DNA from: Alphaproteobacteria bacterium
Lineage (GTDB): Bacteria > Pseudomonadota > Alphaproteobacteria > UBA8366 > Aestuariispiraceae
Assembly (NCBI GenBank): GCA_024743195.1
Contig: JANSXE010000008.1
Coordinates: 1 to 64,000 of the forward strand
Reading direction: 5' to 3'
Length of the DNA: 64,000 bases
The notes beneath the pieces are model-generated. The model searched no databases. It saw nothing but the letters and a program-made list of their open reading frames with translations, and was not told where the DNA came from. Position 1 is the stretch's first letter. Each line of letters opens with the position of its first letter. The position numbers and the translations under genes were made by a program. Positions 1-9,870 of the stretch are shown here, piece by piece.

Positions 1-61
1 CCTCGTCAGCCTGCTTCAAAACAAATGCGATCTGCGCTTCAGAAAACTTCGACGCCTTCAT
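1..61 (-). mobile_element. 5' end of a second IS3-family transposase orfA, truncated by the window edge
   Basis: Reverse complement of 61..1 reads ATG AAG GCG TCG AAG TTT TCT GAA GCG CAG ATC GCA TTT GTT TTG AAG CAG GCT GAC GAG = MKASKFSEAQIAFVLKQADE, a typical IS3 OrfA N-terminus. Not in the supplied ORF track because it is open at the edge. Confidence 0.8.
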
Positions 62-158
62 GGAAATCTCCTCGGCCCGAACCAGGGCTCATCATTGGAA
101 AATTCCAGCTCAAAATGGTCCGATTCTTTGGAGGCAGATCATGAGAGGAGACGGATTT

Positions 159-425
159 ATGAAGCGCAGCCGGTTCACCGAAGAGCAGATCATTGGGATT
201 TTGAAGGAACAGGAAGCTGGTCAGAAGACGGCGGATGTGTGCCGTCGGCACGGGATCAGTGACGCGACTTTCTACAAGTGGAAGGCCAAGTATGGCGGCC
301 TTGAGGTCTCGGAGGCGAAGCGCCTGAAGGCGCTCGAAGACGAGAACGCCCGGCTGAAGAAGCTCCTGGCCGAGACCATGCTCGACAACGCCATGTTGAA
401 AGATGTCGCCGCAAAAAAATGGTGA
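159..425 (+). CDS. IS3-family transposase OrfA (HTH)
   Basis: [47 protein letters not shown]...; ATG at 159 in frame with the longer ORF 60-425. Confidence 0.9.
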   Translation: MKRSRFTEEQIIGILKEQEAGQKTADVCRRHGISDATFYKWKAKYGGLEVSEAKRLKALEDENARLKKLLAETMLDNAMLKDVAAKKW

Positions 426-1315
426 CGCCCGCAGCTCGGCGGCAGGCCGTGGCGCACCTTCGTGCAGCGCATGGGGTGAGCGAGCGGCGGGCGTGTCAGG
501 TTCTCAACGCGGATCGCTCCTCGGTCCGCTACCGATCTCAGAGACCGGATGACGAGCCCGTCAGGGAGCGCCTGCGGGCGCTCTCGCGGGAACGTCGGCG
601 TTTCGGCTACCGGCGTCTTCATCTGCTGCTCGATCGGGAGGGGATCTCCATGAACCAGAAGAAGCTCCGGCGGCTTTATCGCGAGGAGAAGCTGCAGGTG
701 CGCCGCCGCGGTGGTCGCAAGCGCGCGCTCGGGACGCGCGCGCCGTTGGCGCTTCCCGCAGGGCCAAACGAACGCTGGTCGCTCGACTTCGTCTCCGACG
801 CCTTCTCAGACGGACGACGGTTCCGGATTCTGGCCGTCGTGGACGACTTCACCCGAGAGTGTCTGGCGCTCGTCGCGGACACTTCTCTGTCGGGCCTGCG
901 GGTCGTGCGCGAGCTTGAAGCGCTCACCTGGCAGCGCGGCGCCAAGCCGGTGACGATTGTCAGCGACAATGGAACGGAGCTGACCAGCATGGCTGTGCTG
1001 CGCTGGAGCCAGGAGCGATCCGTCGAGTGGCATTACATCGCCCCCGGCAAGCCGATGCAGAACGGCTTCGTCGAGAGCTTCAACGGGCGGCTCAGAGACG
1101 AATGTCTCAATGAGACGCTGTTCGGCTCGCTCCTGCACGCCCGCGCTGTGCTGAGCGCTTGGAAGGAGGACTACAACACGGTTCGACCGCATTCGAGCCT
1201 TGGCGGACGAACGCCCGCCGAGATCGCCGCGCAAGCGTGTCCGGGGCATGCCCCGGACACGCTTGTCATCCCTTCACCAACGAGCCATCAATCGATGTCC
1301 GGACTCTCCTCATAA
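419..1315 (+). CDS. IS3-family transposase OrfB (DDE integrase core), probably expressed by frameshift from OrfA
   Basis: LDFVSDAF..., [41 protein letters not shown] motifs. Overlaps the orfA end at an A7 run (GCCGCAAAAAAATGG). Confidence 0.9.
   Translation: MVTPAARRQAVAHLRAAHGVSERRACQVLNADRSSVRYRSQRPDDEPVRERLRALSRERRRFGYRRLHLLLDREGISMNQKKLRRLYREEKLQVRRRGGRKRALGTRAPLALPAGPNERWSLDFVSDAFSDGRRFRILAVVDDFTRECLALVADTSLSGLRVVRELEALTWQRGAKPVTIVSDNGTELTSMAVLRWSQERSVEWHYIAPGKPMQNGFVESFNGRLRDECLNETLFGSLLHARAVLSAWKEDYNTVRPHSSLGGRTPAEIAAQACPGHAPDTLVIPSPTSHQSMSGLSS
1232..1265. repeat. 34-bp perfect palindrome in the 3' end of orfB
   Basis: CAAGCGTGTCCGGGGCATGCCCCGGACACGCTTG equals its own reverse complement. 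Confidence 0.9.
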
Positions 1316-1445
1316 ACGGAGGAAAGACGGGTCGCAGGTCAGTGCCTCCATAGGTTCAGTCAGACTACATCCCCCATAGAACCGAATGCGTCGGGGGCGT
1401 CCCGCCGGGCCATTCTTCGACGCGTCGTCGCGTCGACGCGTCGGC

Positions 1446-2429
1446 TTACATCGCCGCGTCGACCCAAGGACGCCAGACCGCCTGGTTCTCGGCGACCCAG
1501 GCCTTGGTGACCGCGTCCAGGTCCTCGCCGTCCTTGTCGATGGCGAGCATCAGTTTGGCCTGCTCGTCCTTGTCCATCTGGAAGGCCTCAAGGAACTTCC
1601 AGGCGGCCGGCCATTGCGCCTCGAAGCCGCTCCAGGCGGTCTTCATCACGTCCGGCCGGTCGACGCCGCAATCGTTGATCGCGTTGGGATTCGGACCCCA
1701 GGAGGCGTCCTCGGTGCAGGCCGGATCGTATTCGGGCAGGGCGACCCACTCGGTCTCGAACTCCGCCAGCGCCCAGTGCGGGCCCCAGAACATCATGACC
1801 AGCGGCTTCTCGGCGGCGACGGCGGCGCGCAGCTCGGCCACCAACGCCCCTTCGGAGCCCGCCGGGACCGCCGAATAGGGCAGGTCGAGCCCGGCGATCA
1901 TGTCGGCGGAGCGCGTTCCCCAGTCGGCCGGATAGCTCAGGATGCGGCCCTTGGGGAAGGTCTCGGCCGTGGCCATCTTCTCCGCGCAGGCTTCCAGCGC
2001 CTTCCAGTCGGGCAGGCCCGGGCAGAGCTCCTTCATGTGGACCGGATAGAGCCAGCCCTCATTGGTCTCGAGCCCCAGGAGGCCGATGTCGACCAGCCCG
2101 CCGCTCTCCTTCATCTTGGGATAGATATCGCCGGCGTTGTTCAGCCAGACCTCGAGCGAGGCGTGGATCGTGCCGTCGGCCACGGCCGCATGGTGCGGAT
2201 AGTTGCCGGCGGTGACGTACTCCACCTGATAGCCCATCTCCTGCAGGATATGGCCGGCGATGCGCGTGGTGACGTGCGCGCCGGTCCATTCCAGCATGGC
2301 GAGCTTGATCGGCTCGTCGGTCGCGCCGAGCTCTGCGGCGCGCGCGTCCGGCGCGCTCGCCGCGCCGGCTGCGAGCGTCAGCCCGGCGGCGAGCGACAGC
2401 GCCTTGAGGGTCTTTGTCAGTCGCATCAT
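1446..2429 (-). CDS. Glycine betaine/choline-type ABC transporter substrate-binding protein (OpuAC family)
   Basis: Signal peptide followed by EPIKLAMLEWTGAHVTTRIAGHILQEMGYQVEYVTAG; operon with the permease and ATPase. Confidence 0.85.
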   Translation of the reverse strand: MMRLTKTLKALSLAAGLTLAAGAASAPDARAAELGATDEPIKLAMLEWTGAHVTTRIAGHILQEMGYQVEYVTAGNYPHHAAVADGTIHASLEVWLNNAGDIYPKMKESGGLVDIGLLGLETNEGWLYPVHMKELCPGLPDWKALEACAEKMATAETFPKGRILSYPADWGTRSADMIAGLDLPYSAVPAGSEGALVAELRAAVAAEKPLVMMFWGPHWALAEFETEWVALPEYDPACTEDASWGPNPNAINDCGVDRPDVMKTAWSGFEAQWPAAWKFLEAFQMDKDEQAKLMLAIDKDGEDLDAVTKAWVAENQAVWRPWVDAAM

Positions 2430-2550
2430 CGATGACTCCCTTGTTCTGGGTTTCGGGGGTGTTGAGGGGACGGCGCCGTTCGCCGGCTGCCGCCGGCGTC
2501 GGCGCTTCTTCGCGTGAAGCGTCTTCGCGCAAAGTGGGGCGGCGCGCGCG

Positions 2551-4686
2551 TCATGCGGCGTCTCCCGCGTCGAGGCCGAGCGCCGCGCTGCGCCGCCGGC
2601 TCCAGGCCTGAAGGATGCGGTCTGCGACCATCGCGACGAGCGCGATCGACAGACCCGCCACCAGGCCCATGCCCATATCCGCCTTGCCGAGCGCCAGGAA
2701 GACCTGCTGGCCCAGCCCCTTGGTGCCGACCAGGGCGGCGATCACAAGCATGGCGAGCCCGTACATGATGGTCTGGTTCAGACCCAGCATGATGACCGGC
2801 AGCGCCAGCGGCAGCTTGACGGTGAACAGGATCTGGGCGGGCGTGCAGCCCATCTGCCGCGCGGCCTCAACCGCCTCGGGCGAGACATTGCGCAGCCCGT
2901 GCTCCACATAGCGGATCGGCGGTACGATCGCGTAGAGCACGACCGCGATCAGCGCCGAGAACTCGCCGACCTGGAACAGCATCAGCACCGGGATCAGGAT
3001 CACGAATTGCGGCATGGTCTGCAGCGTGTCGTTGATCGGCCGCAGCGTCGCCGAAACCCGGTCGTTATGCGCCGCCCAGACGCCGAGCGCCCCGCCCAGC
3101 GCGAAGCAGATCGCCACCGCCAACCCGCACAGATAGACCGAGCGCGTCATCGGCTCCCAGGCGCCCGTCAGCAGGATGAAGAGCAGCGCGCCGAGCGCGA
3201 AGCCCGCGGTTCGCAGCCCCCCGGCGGTCCAGGCCAGCGCGACCACCGCCGCCATGAAGGCCGGCCAGGGCAGGCCGCTGACACCGAAATAAAGGACAGC
3301 CGCGCCGACGATCAGCCAGATCGCGCCATAGACCCGGCCGCGCCAGGCCAGCGCCGCCGCGCCGAGCGCGGCCGCGATCCAGTAGCCGGCGATCATCGGC
3401 GCCGTCAGCTCGAAGCCGAAGGTGAAGGGGCTGACCGCCTTCTCCAACCCGATGCGGAGCGGCAGCATGAGGAAGAACAGCACCGCGTTCTTGACCGCGT
3501 CGATCTGCGCGCTCCATTCGACCAGGATATACTCGACCATCTGGTTGAGCGGTTCGGCCGGATAGACGACCAGCGCCTTCGGCCAGTCCTGGAACAGGGG
3601 CGCGACCTGGCCCAGCGCCACGCCCAAGACGAAGCCCGCGGCGGCCGCCAGAAGATGGCGCCGCCGGCGGTAAAAGGGCGCGCCCGGCGCGTCTTCCGTC
3701 CGATCGGCGTTGCGGCTGCGGTCGGCGAAGCCGGCGCTGATCCGGTCCATGATCATCGCCATCAGCGCGATCACGACGCCGGACAGCAGCGACTGGCCGA
3801 ACTGCGCCTTGCGCATGGTGGAGAGGACTTCCCAGCCGATGTCGCCGAAGCCGCCGATGATCGCCGCGATGATGACCATGGAGAGCGCGGCCATGGTGGT
3901 CTGGTTCACGCCGACCATGATCTGGGGCAGGGCGCTCGGGACCTCGACCCACCAGAAACGCTGGCGTTTGGTGCAGCCGTTCATGGCGGCGCTCTCCAGC
4001 ACCGCGGGCGGCACGCGCTCCAGCCCGACGATCGTGTTGCGCACCATCGGCGGGGCGGCGTAGATCGCGCTGGCGATCAGCCCGACGACGGGCCCGAAGC
4101 CGAACAGCAGCAGGATCGGGATCAGATAGGCGAAGGCCGGCACCGTCTGCATCAGATCGAGCAGCGGCATGACGACCCGCTTCGCGCGCGCCGACCGGAA
4201 CGCCAGCACGCCCATCGCGAAGCCGATCGCGACCGAGAGCGGCACCGACACGCCGACCAGCGCCAGCGTGTTCATGCTCTCCTCCCAATAGCCGACGACG
4301 ACCATGTACATCAGCGTAACCAGGGTGAAGAGGGCGAGTTTCCAACCGCCGGCGCGGTGGGCGACCGCGGCGAAGACCGCGATCGTCGCCGGCCAGGGCG
4401 CCCAGACCAGCAGGTCGCGCAGCGCCACCATCGGCCATTCCAGCGCCGAGGCGACGGCGCGGAACAGGAAATCCGTGTGCGCGACGACGACGTCCATGAC
4501 CGCGTTGGTCCAGGCGGCGACCGGCAGCACCCAGGCGTCGGGAAAGGCCGCGATCCAGGGCGCGGTCTCGCGCAGCAGCACGCAGACGAGGCCGAACCCG
4601 ACGACCGCCAGCCAAACGCCCAGGACGGGGTCGATCCGTCCCGCGACGGCGGGCGCCAGCGCGTCGTCGTCGACCGCGGTCGTCAT
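2551..4686 (-). CDS. Betaine ABC transporter permease with two fused permease domains (ProW-like)
   Basis: MTTAVDDDALAP... start at 4686, overlapping the ATPase stop (ATGA). Two EAA-like regions: VPPAVLESAAMNGCTKRQRFWWVEVPSALPQIMVGVNQT and VSPEAVEAARQMGCTPAQILFTVKLPLALPVIMLGLNQT. Confidence 0.85.
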   Translation of the reverse strand: MTTAVDDDALAPAVAGRIDPVLGVWLAVVGFGLVCVLLRETAPWIAAFPDAWVLPVAAWTNAVMDVVVAHTDFLFRAVASALEWPMVALRDLLVWAPWPATIAVFAAVAHRAGGWKLALFTLVTLMYMVVVGYWEESMNTLALVGVSVPLSVAIGFAMGVLAFRSARAKRVVMPLLDLMQTVPAFAYLIPILLLFGFGPVVGLIASAIYAAPPMVRNTIVGLERVPPAVLESAAMNGCTKRQRFWWVEVPSALPQIMVGVNQTTMAALSMVIIAAIIGGFGDIGWEVLSTMRKAQFGQSLLSGVVIALMAMIMDRISAGFADRSRNADRTEDAPGAPFYRRRRHLLAAAAGFVLGVALGQVAPLFQDWPKALVVYPAEPLNQMVEYILVEWSAQIDAVKNAVLFFLMLPLRIGLEKAVSPFTFGFELTAPMIAGYWIAAALGAAALAWRGRVYGAIWLIVGAAVLYFGVSGLPWPAFMAAVVALAWTAGGLRTAGFALGALLFILLTGAWEPMTRSVYLCGLAVAICFALGGALGVWAAHNDRVSATLRPINDTLQTMPQFVILIPVLMLFQVGEFSALIAVVLYAIVPPIRYVEHGLRNVSPEAVEAARQMGCTPAQILFTVKLPLALPVIMLGLNQTIMYGLAMLVIAALVGTKGLGQQVFLALGKADMGMGLVAGLSIALVAMVADRILQAWSRRRSAALGLDAGDAA

Positions 4687-5819
4687 GCCTCCTCCAGCCG
4701 CTCGCCATGCTCGGCGAGCGCCTTCAGGACGCCCTGCGGCGTCACCCGGCCCACGCGCCGGCCGTCCGCGTCCACGACCCGCAACGGCGCGTCGGCGGTC
4801 GCGAAGTGCGGCAGGATGGCCTCCAGCGTCATGTCCGGCGCGACGGTCGGGCCGCCGTCTGAGCCGCCGTCTGAGCCGCCGTCTGAGCCCGGCGTCGCGT
4901 CGCCGCGCTCCATGACTTCCGCGACCGTTATGACGCGCACCATGGGCACGTCCTCGGTGAACTCGCGCACATACTCCGTCGCGGGGTTGAGGACGATTTC
5001 CGACGGGCTGCCGATCTGGACCACCCGGCCGTCCTTCATGATGGCGATCCGGTCGGCGATCTTCAGCGCCTCCAGGAAGTCGTGGGTGATGAAGACGATG
5101 GTCTTGTGAAGCATGGTCTGCAGGCGCACGAACTCGTCCTGCATCTGCCGGCGGATCAGCGGGTCGAGGGCCGAGAAGGGCTCGTCCAGGAACCAGAGTT
5201 CGGGGTCGACGCACAGCGACCGGGCGATGCCGACGCGCTGCTGCTGGCCGCCGGAAAGCTGGCGCGGGAAGGCCTGCTCGCGCCCCTCCAGCCCGACCAG
5301 CGCGATCATCTCCAGCGCTTTCTTGCGGCGCGCGCTCTCATCGACCCCTTGGACTCTCAGCGGGAAGGCGACGTTCTCCAGCACCGTCAGATGCGGCATC
5401 AGGCCGAAATTCTGGAACACCATGCCCATCTTGTGGCGGCGCACGTCGGTCAGCGCCTTGGCGTCCATCTTCAAAAGATCGACCCCGTCGAGCAGGATCT
5501 CCCCCGCCGTCGGCTCGACCAGACGCGAGAGGCAGCGCACGATCGTCGACTTGCCGGAGCCGGACAGGCCCATGATGACGAAAATCTCGCCGGCGCGGAC
5601 CTCGAAGCTGACGTCGGCCGCCGCCGGGATGCAGCCGTCGTTCCGAAGTCGCTGGATCAGGGCGCCCGGATCGTCGGTCCGCCCGGAGCCGTCCGGGAAA
5701 TAGCCCTCGGGCTTGGGGCCGTAGACCTTCCAGACGTTGCGGCAGGCGATCTTCACCGCGCCCGCCGGCTGGGGTGCGGTGTTTTGCGTTGCCTCCGCTG
5801 GATCGTGCACCTCGTCCAC
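4683..5819 (-). CDS. Glycine betaine/L-proline ABC transporter ATP-binding protein (ProV-like)
   Basis: Walker A GLSGSGKST, LSGGQQQRVGIARSL, Walker B LWFLDEPFSALDP; C-terminal CBS-like region. Confidence 0.92.
   Translation of the reverse strand: MDEVHDPAEATQNTAPQPAGAVKIACRNVWKVYGPKPEGYFPDGSGRTDDPGALIQRLRNDGCIPAAADVSFEVRAGEIFVIMGLSGSGKSTIVRCLSRLVEPTAGEILLDGVDLLKMDAKALTDVRRHKMGMVFQNFGLMPHLTVLENVAFPLRVQGVDESARRKKALEMIALVGLEGREQAFPRQLSGGQQQRVGIARSLCVDPELWFLDEPFSALDPLIRRQMQDEFVRLQTMLHKTIVFITHDFLEALKIADRIAIMKDGRVVQIGSPSEIVLNPATEYVREFTEDVPMVRVITVAEVMERGDATPGSDGGSDGGSDGGPTVAPDMTLEAILPHFATADAPLRVVDADGRRVGRVTPQGVLKALAEHGERLEEA
4851..4889. repeat. 12-bp tandem repeat, 3 exact copies, in frame in the ABC ATPase gene
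   Basis: GCCGCCGTCTGA x3 + GCC; encodes SDGGSDGGSDGG on the minus strand. Confidence 0.9.
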
Positions 5820-6080
5820 CCCCGGTTTCTCGACAGTCCCGTCGCCGGCTCAGCCCGCGGACGCTCTCGGTCGAGCTTACGGGCCCCGGGTCGGGTCGTC
5901 TGACTCAATCGGCCAGATTTGTCTGTTTCCGTCAGTTCCGGCCGTCGTTCGGTCGGAACGCCCCCTGTCCGCGCGTCGCGGGCGCGGCGTCTCCTTGTTC
6001 TTTGCGCGCCAAGTCTAGACGAGGCGCGCGGTCGAGGCAAAAGGACGCTGCATGCCCGCCTCGCGCGCATCTCGGGCGCG

Positions 6081-6839
6081 TCAATCGAAGCCGGCGACGC
6101 CGCCCCCGTCCACCGGCAGGGCGACGCCGGTCGTGAAGCCGGCCGCGTCCGAGGCCAGATAGAGCACGGCCGCCGCCACCTCCTCAGGGGTCGCCATGCG
6201 CCGCATCGGCGCGCGGGACGCGGCGGCCGCGCGGTAGGCGGCCGGGTCGTCCGACGCCTCGCCGGCTTCCCGGATCATGTCGGTGTCGACATTGCCCGGA
6301 CAGACGCAATTCACCCGCACCGGGACCTCCGCGAACCCGATTGCGAGCGAGCGCACGAGGCTGACGACGCCGCCCTTCGCGGCGCTGTAGGCCGGCGCGC
6401 CGGCGTAGGAAATCAGCCCTGCGTCGGAGGCGGTGGCGACGATCGAGCCCTTGCTCTCCTCAAGCGCCGGCAGGGCCGCCTGGGCGCAGAAGAAGACCCC
6501 GCCCAGATTGACCGTCATGCTGCGGTCGAAGTCCTCCTGCGTCACCTGCTCGAAGGGAAGCTCGTCGAAGACGCCCGCATTGGCGACCAGCACGTCGAGG
6601 CCGCCCAACGCCGCGACCGCCGCGTCCACGACCGCGCGGCACGCGTCGCGGGGGCCCACCGCGCCCGGGATTCCGTGGAAATCGCCCCAGCGCGTGGCGA
6701 GGAACCGGTCCACCGACTGCTGGCTGCGACCGTTCACCGCCACCGCGGCGCCTTCTGCGGCGAAGGCGTCGGCGATCGCCGCGCCCACGCCGCGGGTTCC
6801 GCCGGTCACCAGCACGCGCTTGTCCTCGAAGCGCTTCAC
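6081..6839 (-). CDS. SDR family oxidoreductase
   Basis: TGGTRGVGAAIA cofactor motif, NAG, YSAAKGG active site. Confidence 0.88.
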   Translation of the reverse strand: MKRFEDKRVLVTGGTRGVGAAIADAFAAEGAAVAVNGRSQQSVDRFLATRWGDFHGIPGAVGPRDACRAVVDAAVAALGGLDVLVANAGVFDELPFEQVTQEDFDRSMTVNLGGVFFCAQAALPALEESKGSIVATASDAGLISYAGAPAYSAAKGGVVSLVRSLAIGFAEVPVRVNCVCPGNVDTDMIREAGEASDDPAAYRAAAASRAPMRRMATPEEVAAAVLYLASDAAGFTTGVALPVDGGGVAGFD

Positions 6840-6866
6840 CAGACATCCTTTCCCGCCGCGACTCCG

Positions 6867-8534
6867 TCAGCGTTGCGCGCGCTCCCAGTCGGGCGCGCGC
6901 CGGACCGGCGCCTCAATCGGCGCGAGCGGCGGTCGGCCCAGGATCGCGTCGCTCATCTTCTCAGCGATCATCAGGGTTGGGCAATTGGTGTTGCCGTTGA
7001 CCACCTCCGGCATGACGGAGGCGTCGACCACGCGCAGGCGCTCCACAGCATAGACCCCGCCCTCGGCGTCGACCACCGCCTGCGGATCGTCGGCCGCGCC
7101 CATGCGGGCGGTGCAGGAGAGGTGCCATTGGGTGTCGACCGCGTCGCGCAGCCTGTCGTCCAACGCGTCGTCGGACTGCGCCTCGGGGCCCGGAAACAAC
7201 TCCTCGCCGGCGAGGTCTTCGAAGGCCGGCTGGCCCAACAGCTCCCGCACCAGGCGGACGCCCTGGCGCAGCCGCGCGGCGTCGCGCGGATTGTCCAGAT
7301 AGTTGACCCGGATGCGCGGCGGCGAGCGGGGATTGGCGTCGCGCAGCCGGATCGAACCGCGGCTATGCGCCTTCATCAGCCCGACATGGATCTGGAAGGC
7401 GTGGCGCGGCAGCGGCGTCCAGCCGTCCACCTGCATGGCGATGGGCGCGATGGTGAGCTGCAGGTCCGGATAGGAGACGCCCGGGCCCGAGCGGATGCAG
7501 GCCACCGTCTCGAAATGGTTGCTGGCGCACACGCCGCCCCGGTCCAGCAGCCAGCGCAGCCCGGCCGCGATCCGACGTGGTCCCCGCGTCTGGGGCCAAA
7601 GCGAGATCGGCTGCCGCAAGCCGACCTTGACGACGAAATCCGGATGTTCGTTCAGGTTCGCGCCGACGCCGGGCCGGTCGGCCAGCGTCTCCACGCCGAT
7701 CTCGGCGAGATGCGCCGCCGGCCCGATTCCGGACAGCATCAGAAGATGCGGCGAGCCGACCGCGCCGGCGCTCAGGATCACCTCGCGCCGGGCGGTGAGG
7801 CGCCGCGCGCCGCCGTCCGCGTCGTCGATCTCGACGCCGACGGCGCGCTTGCCCTCGAACAGCACGCGTCGGACCAGGCGCCCGGTCTCCACGCGCAGGT
7901 TGGGGCGGGTCCGGGCGGGGTCGAGATAAGCGCGCGCAGCGCTCCAACGCTCCCCCTTGTGGATCGTCTGGTCGAGCAGGCCGAAGCCCTCCTGCGCCGC
8001 GCCGCATATGTCGTCCGTGCGCGGGTAACCCGCCTGGGCGCCGGCCTCCAGGAAGGCGCGCGACAGCGGGTGCAGGCGCGCCGGGTCGGGCCGCGCCACC
8101 CGCATCGGCCCCTCGCCGCCGCGATAGGCGTCCGCGCCGCCCTCATAGGTCTCAAGCCGCTTGAAGTAGGGCAGGACGTCCGCATAGCTCCAGCCCGCCG
8201 CGCCCATCTGGCGCCAGGCGTTGTAATCGTCGGCGTGGCCGCGGATGCAGACCATGCCGTTGATTGAGGAGGAGCCGCCGAGCGTCTTGCCCCGGTCGTG
8301 CTTGACCGAGCGGCCGCCGAGGCCCGGCTCCGCCTCGCCCTGGAACGCCCAATTGTGCGTTGTGCGCTGAAGATTGTGCGCCATGGCGGAGGGGATCTTC
8401 AGGAACAGATCGTCGTTCGGCGGCCCCGCCTCCAGCAGCAGCACGCGGGTCCCGGGCTCCGCGCTCAACCGGTTGGCAAGCACGCAGCCGGCGGACCCGG
8501 CGCCGACGATGATGTAATCCGCTTCGGACTCCAT
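6867..8534 (-). CDS. GMC family FAD-dependent oxidoreductase (choline dehydrogenase-like)
   Basis: DYIIVGAGSAGCVLANRLS, GKTLGGSSSINGMV, C-terminal NGNTNCPTLMIAEKMSD. Confidence 0.88.
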   Translation of the reverse strand: MESEADYIIVGAGSAGCVLANRLSAEPGTRVLLLEAGPPNDDLFLKIPSAMAHNLQRTTHNWAFQGEAEPGLGGRSVKHDRGKTLGGSSSINGMVCIRGHADDYNAWRQMGAAGWSYADVLPYFKRLETYEGGADAYRGGEGPMRVARPDPARLHPLSRAFLEAGAQAGYPRTDDICGAAQEGFGLLDQTIHKGERWSAARAYLDPARTRPNLRVETGRLVRRVLFEGKRAVGVEIDDADGGARRLTARREVILSAGAVGSPHLLMLSGIGPAAHLAEIGVETLADRPGVGANLNEHPDFVVKVGLRQPISLWPQTRGPRRIAAGLRWLLDRGGVCASNHFETVACIRSGPGVSYPDLQLTIAPIAMQVDGWTPLPRHAFQIHVGLMKAHSRGSIRLRDANPRSPPRIRVNYLDNPRDAARLRQGVRLVRELLGQPAFEDLAGEELFPGPEAQSDDALDDRLRDAVDTQWHLSCTARMGAADDPQAVVDAEGGVYAVERLRVVDASVMPEVVNGNTNCPTLMIAEKMSDAILGRPPLAPIEAPVRRAPDWERAQR

Positions 8535-8543
8535 GGGTCGGCT

Positions 8544-9728
8544 TTACTCCGCCGCCCGCGGCGTTTCGGCCCGGGCGTCCGGCCCCGCGTCGCCGCCGGT
8601 CAGCGCCTCGTAGACGAGCCTGTGGAAATGGTGGACCAGATGTTCGCTGTTGGCGCTGCGCTCGGCGTCGATCACGTAGCGGCCCTGGTCGAAACCCAGC
8701 GAATGCACCCCCTGTTGGAGCATCAGATTGAGGTCGATGTCCTCCGGCCCGAGCTGGGTGTTGAACCAGTCGATGACCGCGCGACTCAAAGCCCCCGGCT
8801 CGCGCGACTTAGGCCGATAGTGGCCAAAGCGCAGGAGCGTCTTCTCCGGGCCCAGCGGCATCTTGTTGAAGGTCCCGATCACGTCCGCATAGGGGAAGGT
8901 GTAGAGCGTCGTCATCGGCCAGAGCGTGATGTTGTAGAACCAGTCGGTCTGGTACGCGGCGCCGGCGACCGGATGGCCGAAGGCGGTCTCGACCGCTTTC
9001 GGCGGGCCCTTGAAGTCCCACCACTTGCCGTGCGGGGTCATGCTGTAGCCCTTGAAGTCGATCAGATGCGCCAGCTCCTTGTGCACCGGGCCGGAAAGCT
9101 GGAAGTGATAGCCTTCGATCTCGTTGTCGATGATCACCTTCCAGTTGACGTCGATTTCGTAGTCGACCTCCTCGACGAAGACGAGGTCGTCGAGATCGCG
9201 GAAAAAGGGGCGCATGGCCTCCTCCGCGCCGGCGGCCTCCTCGGCCAGCGGCGTCGCCTCCAGGTCCATGTTGACGAAGAGAAAGCCGGCGTACTCTTCG
9301 ACGCGGACGGCCTTCAGCGAGAATTCGGACGGGTCGAAGCCCTTCAGCGCGCCGGTGCGCGGGGCGGTCTTCAGCGTCCCGTCGAAGGCGTAGCTCCAGG
9401 CGTGATAGGGGCAGGTGATGGCGCGCTTGATCTGGCCGCGGCGCTCCTGGATCAAGCGCGTGCCGCGGTGCTGGCAGACATTGTGATAGGCGTGCACGGC
9501 GCCGTCGTCGCCGCGCACGACCAGCACGCTCTGTCGGTCGATGTCGAACTTCACGAAATCCCCGGGCTCGGGAACCTCCGAGCGGTGGCAGACGCAGTGC
9601 CAGGATCGATGGACGATCGTCTCCACTTCGTGGGCGTAGATCGCCGGGTCGAAGAAATAGCGGGAGGGAAGCGTCAGCGCCTCCTCCGGGTCGCCGATCT
9701 CCCAGTCGAGCGTCTTGCCGTCCCGCAT
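8544..9728 (-). CDS. Rieske aromatic-ring-hydroxylating-type oxygenase alpha subunit
   Basis: Rieske CQHRG...CPYHAW; catalytic NWKVIIDNEIEGYHFQLSGPVH. Start MRDGKTLDWE at 9728 after a ribosome-binding-like AGGAGG. Confidence 0.88.
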   Translation of the reverse strand: MRDGKTLDWEIGDPEEALTLPSRYFFDPAIYAHEVETIVHRSWHCVCHRSEVPEPGDFVKFDIDRQSVLVVRGDDGAVHAYHNVCQHRGTRLIQERRGQIKRAITCPYHAWSYAFDGTLKTAPRTGALKGFDPSEFSLKAVRVEEYAGFLFVNMDLEATPLAEEAAGAEEAMRPFFRDLDDLVFVEEVDYEIDVNWKVIIDNEIEGYHFQLSGPVHKELAHLIDFKGYSMTPHGKWWDFKGPPKAVETAFGHPVAGAAYQTDWFYNITLWPMTTLYTFPYADVIGTFNKMPLGPEKTLLRFGHYRPKSREPGALSRAVIDWFNTQLGPEDIDLNLMLQQGVHSLGFDQGRYVIDAERSANSEHLVHHFHRLVYEALTGGDAGPDARAETPRAAE

Positions 9729-9870
9729 GGCCGATCCTCCTTCGCAAATTCGCGGTCGACTGCGGCCCGTGCGAACCGCTGAGCCGCGACGGTAGGGGAT
9801 GCGATCGCACAAAATTGATGTTTTTCGACAAATAGGTGAGGATAAAAGGCAAAACTTGACCGGAGGCGGC

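Larger units (their letters stand above)
129..1350 (+). mobile_element. IS3-family insertion sequence (orfA + orfB); ends tentative
   Basis: orfA/orfB pair. Candidate 8-bp terminal inverted repeat TGGAGGCA (129-136) / TGCCTCCA (1343-1350) gives a 1222-bp element, a usual IS3 size. No clear target duplication seen. Confidence 0.6.

Noticed and set aside
2899-5109. 736-aa ORF on + opposite the ABC transporter genes
   Set aside because: Antisense shadow ORF of high-GC coding DNA; Arg/His/Asp/Gln-rich with no domain, while the minus strand encodes clear permease/ATPase.
5919-8267. 782-aa ORF on +
   Set aside because: Antisense to SDR and GMC oxidoreductase genes; low-complexity R/H/G/D composition.
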